A stretch of DNA of 64,000 bases from Lepturacanthus savala (GCA_030544235.1 CM060473.1:26065535-26129534); one strand, 5' to 3'. Counted from the stretch's first letter, positions 12,330-25,500 are shown. The notes: a model not told the origin generated them from the letters alone. Translations and numbers: made by a program.

Positions 12330-13660
12330 TATTCAGTTTCCCTGCTATAAATGATAATAAATATTAATATTTATACAACCACATAAATATTTTTCTTGAA
12401 ACTGGGATCAAAAACTCTATTTATGTTGCTTTTACAGAGCAAATATAGTTAGAATATTGGAAAAAACACTATATTATATCTATGATATTATATATGTGGG
12501 GTCCCCATAAAATGGTTTAGTCCTCTTTCAGAGTGAGTGTGTGTGTGTGTGAGAAGGCGACTGTATTGCTGCTCCAGCTGCTTTTGGAGCATAAAAACAT
12601 GATAATTGTTATAAATTAAACTATTAATCTGTGAAAATGTCAAAATAGGGTCTGGAATCTGGTGATAAACCACTGGAACCTGATATCAAAAGAAATCTGA
12701 AGAGTCAGAATCAATTTATGTTGATGTTATAGAGCAAATATTGTTAGAATATTCAAAGAAAAAAGTCTAAAAGATAAAAAGACTTCATTTAAAAGTTAAA
12801 ACAATACCAAACTGACCCATATCAGGGAAAAGGAAAAGGTATTTTTTTCCGTTTTTCTCCTTGAAATGACGATACATCTGTAATATCTTTAGAAACATCA
12901 TGGAGGGTCCTGGACTAGGCCAGAAGAAAATAAAACTAGTTTTATCTTACTTCTAAAACACTTTAACCTCTCAAATCCAGTCTATTCTGACCAGTTCTAC
13001 ACAATAGAACTGGTGTTTCTTCTTTTTCAGCAGAAGTTCGGTGTTTTCCACCATTAAAAATGTTCCATAACACTGTTTATTATGATGATACATTATATAA
13101 CAGGCCCGTTTCTCCCACCATTAAAACACAGTGGTTCACCTGCACCTGTTCATTAAATCGTTGGTGTTTTTATTGAATTCAGTAAATCACTTTAATATCC
13201 TTTGGTATCTATGTATCAGCCTTCTTATCAGTCTGGCCTGGGGAACATGACCTTCACTGTTCTGAAGCAGAAAACACTAGTTTCACTACAGCAGCTGTGT
13301 AGTTTTCCACTCCACAACCACAAAGGTTATATAAATCTACTGGTATTAAACACAATCTACAACATGTGGCTTATATGATTAAAATACTGCAAACAAATAG
13401 TGTTTTATTAGAGATTAAATATGTGATTTACAACTTAAAACAAGACCAAACTGACCCAGATTAGGAAAAAAATAAACTATATTATCTGCAATGCAAATAA
13501 ATAAGAGGTCAAAGGTCAATTATTTGTTGATAAAATCCTATAAATCCCACTGAGGATCATTATAGAACATGAAGAATATATTCTGTAAGATGTTTAAAAA
13601 GGAGACAATTAAATAATCACAATTTAAAACAATAGAATAAAAAGCAATTTAAATAGATCC
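12330..13660 (-). repeat. Dispersed repeat family A, copy 3 (inverted, interrupted)
   Basis: Minus-orientation pieces include 'ctgctataaatgataataaa', a segment at 12490-12660 that is the inverse of 990-1160, and a terminal part at 13500-13600 carrying 'gaagaatatattctgtaaga'. Non-family DNA between 12840 and 13310 interrupts it. No gene is seen. Confidence 0.6.
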
Positions 13661-13665
13661 CCGCA

Positions 13666-13694
13666 ACACACACACACACACACACACACACACA
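13666..13694. repeat. (CA)n microsatellite
   Basis: About 14 CA dinucleotides. Confidence 0.95.
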
Positions 13695-13964
13695 TTCCTC
13701 CCTCCTGTTCTACCACATGCAGCCCAACCCTTTTCCCATCTGTCATTGCATTGTTATAAGATAAGATCAACTTTATTGAACATTTATTAAAATTCACAGA
13801 AAATCAAAGATCCCAGTTATTCACAGTGTAAATATGAAAAATAATGATGTTAAATGATGAGTTTTACAATATTTTATATTTACATCAATGCAAAAACAGC
13901 TGTATTTTATAGTATTTTATATAGGCAGCTATATGTTATATAGCAGCATTTTATATAACACAAA

Positions 13965-13966
<2 letters not shown>

Positions 13967-14040
<74 letters not shown>
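13967..14040. repeat. (GT)n microsatellite
   Basis: An uninterrupted (GT)37 tract. Confidence 0.97.
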
Positions 14041-14041
<1 letters not shown>

Positions 14042-14147
14042 AGACAGACTCCTCCATCCAGACACCCACTGTTTCTCTCACCTCCTCCTCTCCAGCCCCG
14101 AAGATCAGTGGTGACTCAATCTTTGATGACTTTTTATTTATTCCTCC

Positions 14148-14166
14148 TTCTCTCTCTCTCTCTCTG

Positions 14167-14237
<71 letters not shown>

Positions 14238-14262
14238 GCCTCTCTCTCTGTCTCTCTCTCTC
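14148..14262. repeat. (TC)n microsatellite
   Basis: About 115 bp of TC repeat with occasional 'tctg' or 'tgcc' interruptions, 108 bp after the (GT)37 tract. Confidence 0.95.
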
Positions 14263-14389
14263 ATACCTTTCTGTGCTCTTAAAGGATAAAGTCATCGATA
14301 ATGACTCAGAGCTCCTCTGGTGGTGTACGTGGTTGTTTTAGAAAGCTACGTGGGCTGCGTGAGACGAGTGTTTGGCCTTCACAATGTTC

Positions 14390-14700
14390 TCAGTGTAAAA
14401 AGAACCAGAAGCCAGTGAAAGTTACAGGGAAAGATGAATTAAAACCGTCCATGTTGGTGTTTTCCTCCACGTTTTTCCTTCCTGCTCCTGCAGCCGAGGG
14501 GGTTAGAGGATGATGCATGTGCAGAGTTTGACACTCGGAGGCTGTTTTCACATTCTCCTGCTGAGAGGAGAAGTTTCCGCTGTGCTCATCCACGATGAGG
14601 CTTTAAAGGGGGCGGGCCCACGAGGAGGATTTATGACATCACAAAGAGCTCCGAGCCAATCCTGGTCCAAGATACTGCTGACATGTGCGTGATGTGTAAA
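14390..14700. mobile_element. MITE-like family G, copy 1
   Basis: This shares a spaced set of words with 56090-56300 and, inverted, with 58740-58890: 'gacatcacaaa', 'aatcctgg' and 'gggc' blocks in the same order. It looks like a diverged non-autonomous element; ends and target duplication were not resolved. Confidence 0.5.
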
Positions 14701-15540
14701 TTAGAAGCGACTTTACAGTGAAGCAGCAGAAATTAAATATATTTACATGTATAGTTTATGGAATTAATTTAGTCATTTTGAGGATTTAAACTGATTCTCC
14801 TACAAGTGAGACGATTTCCTTTCTTTCTTTTAAAAAGGATTGAAGTTTAGTTTTATATCTGGATTGTAGGACTGATAATTAAATTAAATTATTTATTTCA
14901 TGCTATTAAAAAATCTGTATTTGTACAAATTATCAGTGAATTAAGATGATTATGGATGGACTATGCTGTAGACCGTTGTTTTTTATTATTATTATTAGAA
15001 AATAACAATATTCTGATAATAAAAAGGGAACGTTCCGCCCTTTTATTCATAATTCCAGTGTTAAATGAACATAATATTGTTTTATATCTGGATTGTGGAG
15101 CTGATAATTGAATCTAGGGCCTAGAATTATTTTATTCATGCTTTAAAAAAAATCTGTATTTGTGCTAATTTCTCACAATTATCAGTGAATTAAGATGATT
15201 AGTTGATGATTCCGCCCTTTTATTCATAATTTCAGTCCTAAATTAACATAATGTTAGTTTATATCAGGAATTGAGTGAGTCTAATAATTGAATCTGGGGC
15301 CTAGAATTATTTTATACATGTATTTTGTAGATTTTGCAGTGAATTAAGATGATTATGGGTGAAATATGCTGTAGAAAGTTGTTTTTTATTATATTGTTTT
15401 AAAAATAATAATATTCTGATGTAATTCCAGTTCTAAATTAACATAATGTTAGTTTATATCTGGAATTGTGAGACCAATAATTAAATCTTAGGCCTAGAAG
15501 CAGGGAATTTATAGCTTAGGCTACTTTTGTTAATATAAAG
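14700..15540. other. Gene-free AT-rich stretch with an internal degenerate repeat
   Basis: Three degenerate copies of 'tgaattaagatgattatg' and 'aattccagtnntaaattaac' type sequence occur at about 14940-15090, 15180-15290 and 15340-15480. No exon or regulatory signal was recognised. Confidence 0.5.
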
Positions 15541-15545
15541 TCATA

Positions 15546-15830
15546 GACTGGTTCTCAAAGTGGGGTTCAGGGACCCCCAGGGGTCCTTGAGGAGGTGCCA
15601 GGGGGTCCCCAGAAAAAATAGAATCATTTATTTTCACTAGAAGTCTGCAATCACAGAATGTAGAAGCAGTTATATAGAGGACTACAATAATTTATAATAA
15701 ATAATAAGTCCTCCATATTTTAGCCATTTTCTGTTATAAAACAGCTAAAAGCAAAATTCTTATCATGAGGTCTGGTTCAGTCTATGGATCTTTGATGTTA
15801 AAAAGAGATTCCCTGCTTTAAATAATCAGT
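15546..15830. mobile_element. hAT-type MITE relic, copy 1
   Basis: The left end 'ctggttctcaaagtggggtt' is followed by 'gggacccccaggggtcct', the pattern of a common vertebrate hAT-type terminal repeat. The interior ('tatagaggact', 'ttctgttataaaac') matches the better-preserved copy at 49380-49738. The right terminus is degraded. Confidence 0.6.
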
Positions 15831-16329
15831 CTCTGAGTGAAATGCTGCATCAAGGTCAGAACATTAGAATTAGAGTTAATGGCAGACTGGTTTATTTTTA
15901 GTCCCAGACTATTTAGGTATTTTAGAGGTATTCCATGCATTTATAGGCCCCCTGGACACTCACATCCCAGAATATCTGTGTTTACTTTGGGGTTCATTGT
16001 GTAGAAACGTCTCCTCTTTTGGATTTTTCCTTCTTAAAGTTTATTTCGGGTCTTTTTCCTTATTAAAGGCTCTAAGGACAGAGGTTGTTTGATGAAGTGC
16101 TGCAGAGCCTCTACAGCCCCCTGAGGCAGATTTGTGATACGGGGCTACACAAATAGCGTCGACTCGACTTGAATTATAGCCCGAGACATTAAAATAAAGG
16201 TCAGAGCGGCTTATTTTGACAGGAACGGTGTGAATTTGGAGTTAATTTGAGGAGGATTTGTGTGGCGTGGGACGCAGGATGTGACTGTAAATACATCATC
16301 AGTCTTCACAAGGATCCAAACGCATGGGC

Positions 16330-16333
<4 letters not shown>

Positions 16334-16390
<57 letters not shown>

Positions 16391-16515
16391 GAATCATCAC
16401 ATGACTCAGCAGTGTTTATACCAACTCAATCCAGGCACGACTACATAGCACTTACACACACACACACACACTTTTTATCAGGTGATTGTTCTTCTGTCAG
16501 CTATCAGGACTCCCC

Positions 16516-16558
<43 letters not shown>
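16334..16558. repeat. (GT)n, (CA)n and (TC)n microsatellite cluster
   Basis: (GT)27 lies at 16334-16387, (CA)9 at 16454-16472 and (TC)20 at 16519-16558. The GT and CA tracts are in inverted-repeat relation across about 65 bp. Confidence 0.95.
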
Positions 16559-16560
<2 letters not shown>

Positions 16561-17157
16561 AATAAGACTTGGTTTCCTTGCAGCAGCAACAACCACTGAC
16601 ATGCCTGATTACACCGAATGTTCCAAAGGGAGGGATCTTATATGTGGTCAGTTCTCTAATTCAAATTCCTCAGCGAAACTTAATTTTGCAGCATGTTTGT
16701 GTGCAGACTTTGAACAAACACGAGTTCTTGCTTTCTGCTGCCTGACGACTCAGGGCTGATCTTTGCTCTCCACTCGGTGTTTTCAGGCAGGATCCAATAG
16801 GAAAAGAAGCAGAAAAGGTAATGGAACACGTTTCTTTGCATGCATGTTTTAATGCATTCTTAATGTGTGCAGATTTTGCACTATTTGAAGTGATTTAGGC
16901 TGATGATGGATGGAAAATGCTGCAGAAAGTTAACTGTTATCCTTCTAATCAACTAATTATACTATTCTGATAACAAAAGGGGAAGTTCCCCCGTTTTATT
17001 AGTGATCCCAGTCCTGTTTTTTACTGTAATTCCCGCTGAGGGTCTGTTTTATGGCTCTCAGCCTGCGGGTGCAGTTGTTCCGAGGTTTTCCAGTGAAACG
17101 TCAGATGCGCCTCAGCGTTCGGTCACCGACTATTTCGGAGCCTGTGATCCTCTCGGC

Positions 17158-17310
17158 GTCCTGACGTCAATTTATAAGGACCCAGCAGCGCCGGGGCGGC
17201 AGCGCAGAAAAAGGGAAAAGGCTGAAGGAAACAGGCACAGAAAGAGAAAAATAAAGGAAGGAATAAGAGAGTCGGGCCATGCTGATCTGATATTCCCTCA
17301 GCATTCCGGT
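17158..17310 (+). promoter_or_regulatory. Candidate upstream promoter and first non-coding exon of dnajb5
   Basis: A CRE-like 'tgacgtca' at about 17161-17168 is followed at once by the TATA-like 'atttataagg' and then GC-rich sequence. A good donor ('ccg|gtaggaa') occurs at about 17309. The arrangement fits a TATA promoter with a short 5' UTR exon, 1.6 kb before the dnajb5 start codon. This is inference from motif spacing only; no transcript evidence is available. Confidence 0.35.
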
Positions 17311-17892
17311 AGGAATTTAATTATCCATTCCTAATCCGATCATTTCGGCTATTTATTATTCTTATTCTCATCTATAATAACCCGATCTTCTGTTAGGCTG
17401 TTTGAACCAGACTCGTTTTATTATAGGGAGCGAATAATAAAAGGTTTATGAATAATTAATTATAAAGAAACATCGGCTTCAGGGTGTATATGTATAGATA
17501 TATATCTATATTTGAGGGATTCGTATCGATTCGTGTGTAAAGCAGCAGCAGCAGTGAACCAGTCTGCTGTGAACCAGGAATCCAGCCTCTTTCTGTCTCG
17601 CCTTTTCGGTCAGACAGAGACTCCAGTGTTGCTCTGGAGGGTTTTTCTGTCGCCTGACAGCCTGCTTGTCTCTGCTTTCAGCTGATTTAACGCAGCAGAG
17701 CTGGAAACAGACCAAGTGGAGTCTTTAAATAAAGCTCCGGATCATTTAAAAATAACAAAATGCAGTAAATATGATGCACAAGCTGCAGCTTATTAATTAA
17801 ATTAAAGGGGATTCCTCCTGTAGTATCTGACACTACACCAGCACAGCAACAGCATCCCATAGCAACAGTTAGTAAAAAAAAAATCAGCTGAA

Positions 17893-18727
17893 ATGACTTA
17901 AAGGGGCAGTTCACCCCCAAAAATCAATGATTCATATCTCCCCTCTTACCTGTAGAGCTGTTTATGGGTCTGGATTGTTTGGCTGTGGGCTGCAGAGTTT
18001 TGGAGATATCGGCCGTCTTCTCTCCACTGAAATGGAATCGGATGAGTCTCGGCTCGTGGTGCTAGAAGCTAAAAGGAAATTGTGACCCGCTTGCTCAAAA
18101 TAATCCGTAGACCTTGTTGTGAGGAGGTTTCGTCGAGGGACTATTTTCTCTCGACTGATGGGCACACGTGGTGGATGCACGTTTCATTCTGCGCGCGGGT
18201 GTAACTCGGTGGAAAAGGAAATAGATCCTGCATGGAACCTATCATAACTGGGTCATGATTTATGGAAAGAGAAGTTTCTGTCTGAACAATCTATCATTTT
18301 AGATCAAAAACCATGATTTCAGGCAATGATTTCATCAACTAACTATCCTTGACTTTGCACTACTTTAAGTTAAAAGACTTAAGTTAAGACAGATGCTCTT
18401 TTAGTTCTTCAGTAGCATGTTTCTTGTAAATAAATAGAACTAAATCTGAAATCAATTCTTGACTTTAGTTTTCATTCTTGTATTAAAGTTGTGGGTTTAT
18501 TCTTTTCATGGTATGCTGTAAATCACTGATGATGATTAGAAATGTTGTGCACTGAAGAAAGTCATGAATGAAATCAAATTTACGTTATGTTCCAGGTTTT
18601 TTAATGTATTTTTTGGGTCCAGTCCCATTGGATTCAAGACAAGGCTGATATCTCCAAAACTCTCCAAAACAGCTCCACAGATAAGAGGAAACTATTTTTT
18701 AGGGATTTTCAGGTGATCTGTCCCTTT
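17893..18727. mobile_element. Non-autonomous DNA element with terminal inverted repeats, just 5' of dnajb5
   Basis: The left end 'cttaaaggggcagttcaccc' and the right end (reverse complement 'cttaaagggacagatcacct') form imperfect inverted repeats. The interior phrases 'ttggagatatcggccgtctt' and 'atggaatcgg' are ones I recall from an abundant fish MITE family. There is no transposase ORF. It ends about 200 bp before the dnajb5 ATG. Confidence 0.75.
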
Positions 18728-18734
18728 AAGGTCT

Positions 18735-18934
18735 TGAACTTGAGTGACCTGTGCACCTCGGCCAGGACAGGACATATATATAGTTTCTTGCACCGGTCGT
18801 CACTGGCCTCCGAGGAGTATTATAAGACGGCGTATAACAGCATAACTGTGTCTCCCAGCAGAGAATCTGAGCACGAGCCTGAGCGGAACGACGAGAGGGG
18901 GGAGTCCCGGTCCCGTATGTGTGTGTGTGCAGCC
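18735..18934 (+). promoter_or_regulatory. Proximal 5' region of dnajb5 with TATA-like box
   Basis: 'catatatatag' at about 18773-18783 could be a TATA box for a transcript starting near 18810, giving a 5' UTR of roughly 125 nt. Just before the ATG is 'tgtgtgtgtgcag', which could instead be a GU-rich splice acceptor for an upstream 5' UTR exon. Both readings are inference. Confidence 0.35.
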
Positions 18935-21900
18935 ATGGGGAAGGACTACTACAAGACCCTGGGCATCCCCAAGGGCTCCAATGAGGACGAGATCAAGAAG
19001 GCCTACCGGCGCATGGCGCTACGCTTCCACCCGGACAAGAACAAGGACGCCAACGCCGAGGAGAAGTTCAAGGAGATCGCAGAGGCCTACGAGGTCCTCA
19101 GCGACCCCAAGAAGAGGGTCGTCTATGACCAGCTGGGAGAGGAAGGTGAAGAAGTCTATACCCTTTGTTCATTTGTCTTGTTTGTGTCTGTAAGAGCAGG
19201 ATCATTGAGACGTATCCCCTTTCAAAGTCTTATTTGCGAAAATGGTAATGCCCAAGATGTAAGTAGCACACTTCCTGCATGTCACATGTCATACGAAAAC
19301 CCTGGCTATTGGCTATTTCCATTGGGTCGTGCTGCTGTCCATCAAACCAAAGCTGGTCAAACTTCTGTGGTCCTTAGGCCTTGTCCACAACGGCATGTAC
19401 AATTTTTCTTTGCAGATTCCAAAGTTTATATATACAGGCCATCTTGCCCTTCTTTTGAACCTGGATGTTCTAAGGATGAACTACAACACCACCTGGAAAA
19501 GTTCTTCTTCTACAGTGATTAACCTTCCAGCGATAGGGTAGTGTGGTTCAGCAAAATATCATCGGATGTAGAAAACTATCCGGGTACCGTTCGCATGCTT
19601 GTTGAGAGCCTACCAAGGTATTCTCATGTTCTTGTTAGAGGATTCCTCATTTTTGCTGAGTTCATACGCAATAAGTTGGCAGTTTCAGGCTGGCTATCTC
19701 CTGACCCAATGCATCTATTGGCTCATGCACTGCTATCCATCAAACCAAAGGTGGTCAAACTTTTGTAGTTGGTCCTCATTGACTTTCAAGCTGCCTATCT
19801 CCTGATCCAAGCTCCGATTGGCTTGTGCATGGTGTCAACCGATGCAAAACAACTTCAATACCATAATTGTTGTGTGTTTGGCCATAGAAACCAATGACTG
19901 ACCCTTTTTAGACACACTGTACCAAGAGGAGTACAAGGGAGCAACAAGGTCATTTACAGCAATACTGCACTTCAGTCATTGGTTTCTCAGGGCAAATAAC
20001 AAATAATCAATAATTATAGTCTCGAAGTTGTTTTGCATCAATTGACACCCTGGACAAGCCAATCGGAGCATGGGGTCAGGAGAGAGCCAGCTTTAAAGTC
20101 AATGAGGACCAACTACAAAAGTTAGACCACCTTTGGTTTGATGGATAGTAGTGTGACCCAATGGAAATTCTCAGGAGAAATCTAATATGTCATTCAAAAG
20201 CCCTGGCTATTGGCTGTGACTTGTGACATGCAGGAACTGTGCTGCTTACAAATTGGGCATACCGTTTTCGCAAATAAGACTGAAAAAGCGGGAGTTTTTT
20301 AAGAGATTAAGATCATAACCTGGTCGAGATGTGTAGTTTGCATTTTTAAGCATATTCTACACTGTCAAGACAGGTGTTTGTGGGTATTAAGTTACATTAT
20401 TGTGTGTTGGATGGAGTGATCTTGTATTTCATGAGTTCCTCCACCTCCAGCACCGTTGCTGTGGGATCTTTTCCCGCCCACGTTCTGCTGTTTGACCTCA
20501 TTGTCTTTTTTGAACCGTTGTCCCTGTGTCTGAGATTCATATAAATATTCGTTTTTCAGCTGGTGGGCGTTTAGAGTGTGTGAGGTTTCAAGGTTTCATA
20601 ATCCTCTTTCTCTCTCTCTTTTTGTCTCGTCGTTTCTCCCAGGTTTGAAGACGGGAGGCAGCAGCTCTTCGGGCGCTCCCGGCAGCTCCACGTACCACTA
20701 CACCTTCCATGGAGACCCCCACGCCACCTTCGCCTCCTTCTTCGGCGGCACCAACCCCTTCGACATGTTTTTCGGCGCCAACCGCAGCCACAGCCGCTCC
20801 AACGGCTTCTCCACCTTCCACAACGACCACGGCAACGACGGGGATCAGGACATCGACATGGACGACGACGACCCCTTCGCTCATTTCGGGAGGCAGTTCG
20901 GCTTCCCGCCGGGCGGGATGAACAACGGCTTCCCGGGCGAAGGTCGCAGGAGGAGGGGGGCGCCGTCGGAGCGCCTGGGGGCCGCCGGGCGAAAGCACCA
21001 GGACCCCCCGGTGGTCCACGAGCTGAAGGTCTCGCTGGAGGAGATCTTCCACGGCTGCACGAAGCGCATGAAGATCACCCGCCGCAGGCTGAATCCGGAC
21101 GGGAGGAGCATGAAGACGGAGGACAAGATCCTCAACATCATCATCAAGAAGGGCTGGAAGGAGGGGACCAAGATCACCTTCCCCAAGGAGGGGGACGAGA
21201 CCCCCGAGAACATTCCCGCTGACATAGCCTTCGTACTTAAAGATAAGGGGCACGCCCACTTCAAGAGAGACGGTTCCAATATAATTTATAACTGCAAGAT
21301 CAATCTAAAAGAGGTGCGTCCAACCCCGTTCCATCTCCTTCTGCTTTTCTGTCTTTCCATCAGTCTTCTCACTTTATCATGAAGCTCAGTGGAGGTTCCT
21401 CCAGAGGTGGGAGGCTTGGTTCCCAGTGGAGTAAACTAGGCAGAACATTTATTCTATTAATGGAGCCGCTGAGTCATAGATGAATGTCCAAAAATAGGAT
21501 ATGGTAGCACTTTATAATAACTATCCATTATAAATAGTTATTAGGTCATTAGTAAACTGTTAATTAATTAGTTATTAACAACTTGTTAAGGATTTATGAT
21601 ACTTTATAAATAGTTAATACACCATTAATAAACTCTTAGTTAATTAGTTATAAATGACTTTAAGGATTTATAACTATACCTTATAGGTAGCCAATAGATA
21701 ACTTTAGAATTAGTAATAAATATGGACTGTATGTTAATTATTTATATAACTATACCTTATAAATTAGCAATAGATCATGAACAAGCTATTAGTGAATTAA
21801 TGTTAATCATCAGTTAATAGTTTTATAGAGGTTATCAGGACTCTAAAAGTCATTTATTATCTGTTACTAAATGAGGAATCATCACAACTTTAGAATAACG

Positions 21901-22432
21901 TCCTGTTTACTCACATAAGCTAATAACTAATAATTAACTAATATATTAACTCACATTTTACAGATCGGATGTTAATAGTTTGTTAACAACCTACTAATAC
22001 CAGTAAAACTTTGTAGAGCAGCAAATGGGTGGAACAAATTCAAGGTAGAGATTTTAGGGACTATATTTTACCAAAGAAACACCAGTTTACTAATGATCTA
22101 ATAATAATAACTAATTATTATCCAATCATTATCCAATAATGGGGTTATCATTACCCAATGTGGGCTAACGGTGCCAGCAGAGAGGTGTAAATGGAAGTTA
22201 ATGGTCGGATTATGTCCTGGGTGGGTGGTCATACATATGACAGTTTGTGTGTGTGTGCGTGTGTGTGTGTGTGTGTGTGTGAGTTGCTGGAGGGCCGGAA
22301 TCACTAAGGAACACAGTCTTGTCACTGCGGTGTCAAGAGAAGCAGCAGGAATGTCTTGTCCTTGTGTGACCGGCGTAGCACCATCGTCCTCCGGTTCTGC
22401 ACAAACACACATGCAGGCGGGCACATATAAAG

Positions 22433-22506
<74 letters not shown>

Positions 22507-25500
22507 GGCAGACTTGCATCTTCAAGTCTAATTGCAAACACACTAAAGATGGATTGTAGTGTGACCGTGGCGACAATCCTGGCTATTACTGTGACTGGCA
22601 GGACAGTTAATTAGCCGCTGGTGCGAGGGCATCGGGTCCAGTACAGCCCTGGTCCGTCTGTGAATTACATCAGCTTTAATGTTTCTAAATGGCCGCCGCC
22701 CCTCGTCGTTAGCTTAACGATAGGTGTTCTCAAACAGTCGGGAGATGTCAGGGGAGCGTTTTTTTTCTGACTCTAATGAATCACTTCAAAAGTGTTGCAC
22801 TGGGAAAACAAGCACCGGAGACTTAACGAGACCACATTCGAGTCGAGCTGAGTCACATTAAGCGGGAGATGGTGCTCGAGTGAACTTGGAAGAAAAACAA
22901 AACGCAGAGGTTGTTTGCACTGCACAACTCCCACAACTAAGTCCTCAGCACATACAAGCAGCCGAGATAAGAGACTTAAGTCTGATGCAGCTAAAGGAGA
23001 GAGATGGGGGGGGGGTACCCAGGGAATATAAGGGAAGTGGGTCAGATGATTCAGTATCCAAAGCAAATAAGAGCTCATATTCCACTGCTCCGCTCTGCTT
23101 CCCCCCAAAGATGTGATGCTAAATGCTGCAGTGGAGAACACGCTGCATGCTAGACATCCTGCCACATGGCACACGTTATCCACTGCACCAGTAGGTAATA
23201 TATATAAATCCTGAGCCAGACAGGTGAGTAGGTTTATCACCGATGTGCAGGATAACTCTATATTTTTATCGTGTTTGGACTCTGGTGTCTGATCTCTGGG
23301 TTTTAGCGTGTCTGACATGTTGATTTCCCTCCATCCAACCCACTCGCTATCCATCAGTATTCTCTCTTTGTCACCAATCTCAGTAGATTACAGAGGTGGG
23401 AGGGTTGAATCCCACTGGAATGAACTAATCAGAACATTTATTGCATTAATGGAGCTGTGGATTCATACATGAATGTCCAACAATGAGGTATAGTGACACT
23501 TTATAATAACTATCTGTTATAACTCGTTAATAGGTCGTTAGTAAACTGTTAATTAAATAATCAGGATTTAAAACTGTGCCTTATTGCTAGTCAATAAATA
23601 ACTTACAAGTTGTTAATTTATAACTATACCTTATAAATTAGCAATAGATCATGAACAATCTATTACTGAATTACTAACTAATGACTTGTTAAGTATCAGT
23701 TAATAGTTTATATATGTTATCTGGACATTTATTAACTGTTAATAAATGAAGAATAGTCACAACTTTAGAATAAAATCCTAATAGCATATATAAGCTAATA
23801 ATTCACACTATACAGATCAATTAATAGTTTGTTACCAACCTACTAATACCAATAAACGTGAACATGAAATAGGTGAAACTAGTTTAAGATACAGAATTTT
23901 AGTACTATCTAGTTAGTAAACTATTAATTAATGAGTTATTAATAACAGCTCGTTAAGGATTTATGACAATACCTTATAGTTAATATACACTTAATAAACT
24001 GTTAATTAATTAGTTATTAATAACAGCTCGTTAAGGATTTATGACAATACCTTATAGATAGTTAATATACACTTAATAAACTGTTAATTAATGAGTTAAT
24101 AACAGTTTGTTAAGGATTTATGACAATACCTTATACATAGTTAATATACACTTAATAAATTGTTAATTAATGAGTTATAAATTACTAAAACAGTGCCTTA
24201 TAGGTAATAAGGTAATAAATAACTTACAAGCTGTTAGTTACCAGTTATGTTAATTATTTATAAATATACCTTATACATTAGCAATAGATCATGAACAATC
24301 TATTAGTGAATTACTTGCTAATGCTTTAAGTATCAGTTAATTGTTTTTGGTTTTTGCTTATTTATTAGAATAATGTCCCAATGACACATATCAGCTAATA
24401 ACTAATATATAATAACTAACTCACACTTTACAGATCAATTATTAATAGTTTATTAATAACCTGATTCTAGTAAAACTTTGTAAAACATAAAATGGGTAAT
24501 GATTTATTACTAACTAGTTAATAGATCATTGTTATAGATTTATAATGACACCTTATAGACCCTTAATAAACTGTTAGTTAATTAGTTATAAATCATTTGT
24601 TAGGATTTAAAACTGTGCCTTATAACTAGCTAATAAATAACTTACAAGCTGTTGGTTATGATTTATAACTATACCTTATAAATTAGCAATAGATCGTGAA
24701 CAAGCTATTAGTGAATAGTTTATATACGCTATAAGTTGCAACTATTTCTTATTTATTAACTGTTAGTGAAATATAACATATATAAGCTAATAACTAATAT
24801 ATTAACTCACACTTTACAGTTAATTGTTACTAACAACCTACTAATACCAGTAAAACTTTGTAGAACATGAAATTACTGATAACTCTGCCGGTGCTCATCA
24901 GAATAGAGATATTTATATCACGTCTGATCTCTGGGTTCTAGTTTTATCTCCTGAATCGTGATGAGCAGCCTGTCTAACTCCAGGGAGAAGCTGGTGGAGG
25001 AGTGTTCTCTGTGACAGCACATTTGGAGAGCTTAGCGTGTCTGACACGTTGATTTCCCTCATTGCGACCCACTCGTTTGGATGTATAGCCGCTTCTCCCT
25101 CTCTCTCTGGCATTAATGACGCCTCTGCAGGACTCGCTGCAAAACCCACGTCCAAACACACGTAGGTGCTAACTGTCGCTGTTGGGCTCTAATAAAGGAT
25201 AAGTGGCTGCTGCTCCACCTCTTGAAAGGCAAATGCATCCAGACAAGTGTGTTTTAAGCCTGTCGGTGCATTAAAACTACAGCAGGAGGCTGTTCAGCAC
25301 TAAGAATGAACATGTACAGTTAGGCCAATAAGACCTGACTAAAATTATTAATGTATAATGCAGTTTATTTATTATTTTATAAATGAAACATGAAAAGAGA
25401 TTTGATTAGTAGTCGTAGCTGGATAAAAAATAAATAATTAATAAATAAAATTAAATAAATTAACCCAATTCAAGATTTCACTGGCAGATAATTCAACTTA

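Noticed and set aside
13888..14341. Cys-Val and Ser-Leu ORFs
   Set aside because: They lie entirely on (GT)n and (TC)n microsatellites.
16247..16759. 170-codon ORF ending in a non-repetitive Cys-containing tail
   Set aside because: Its middle is (GT)n, (CA)n and (TC)n. The tail (about 16600-16759) matches no family I know and has no supporting splice partner.
20588..21259. 223-codon antisense ORF over dnajb5 exon 2
   Set aside because: It is a shadow of the GC-rich sense exon, which has clear splice sites and a conserved DnaJ C-terminal domain.
22098..23354. ORFs of 147-193 codons in dnajb5 intron 2
   Set aside because: They cross CA repeats or unique intronic DNA with no recognisable domain. 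The 193-codon minus-strand ORF has no splice or promoter support.
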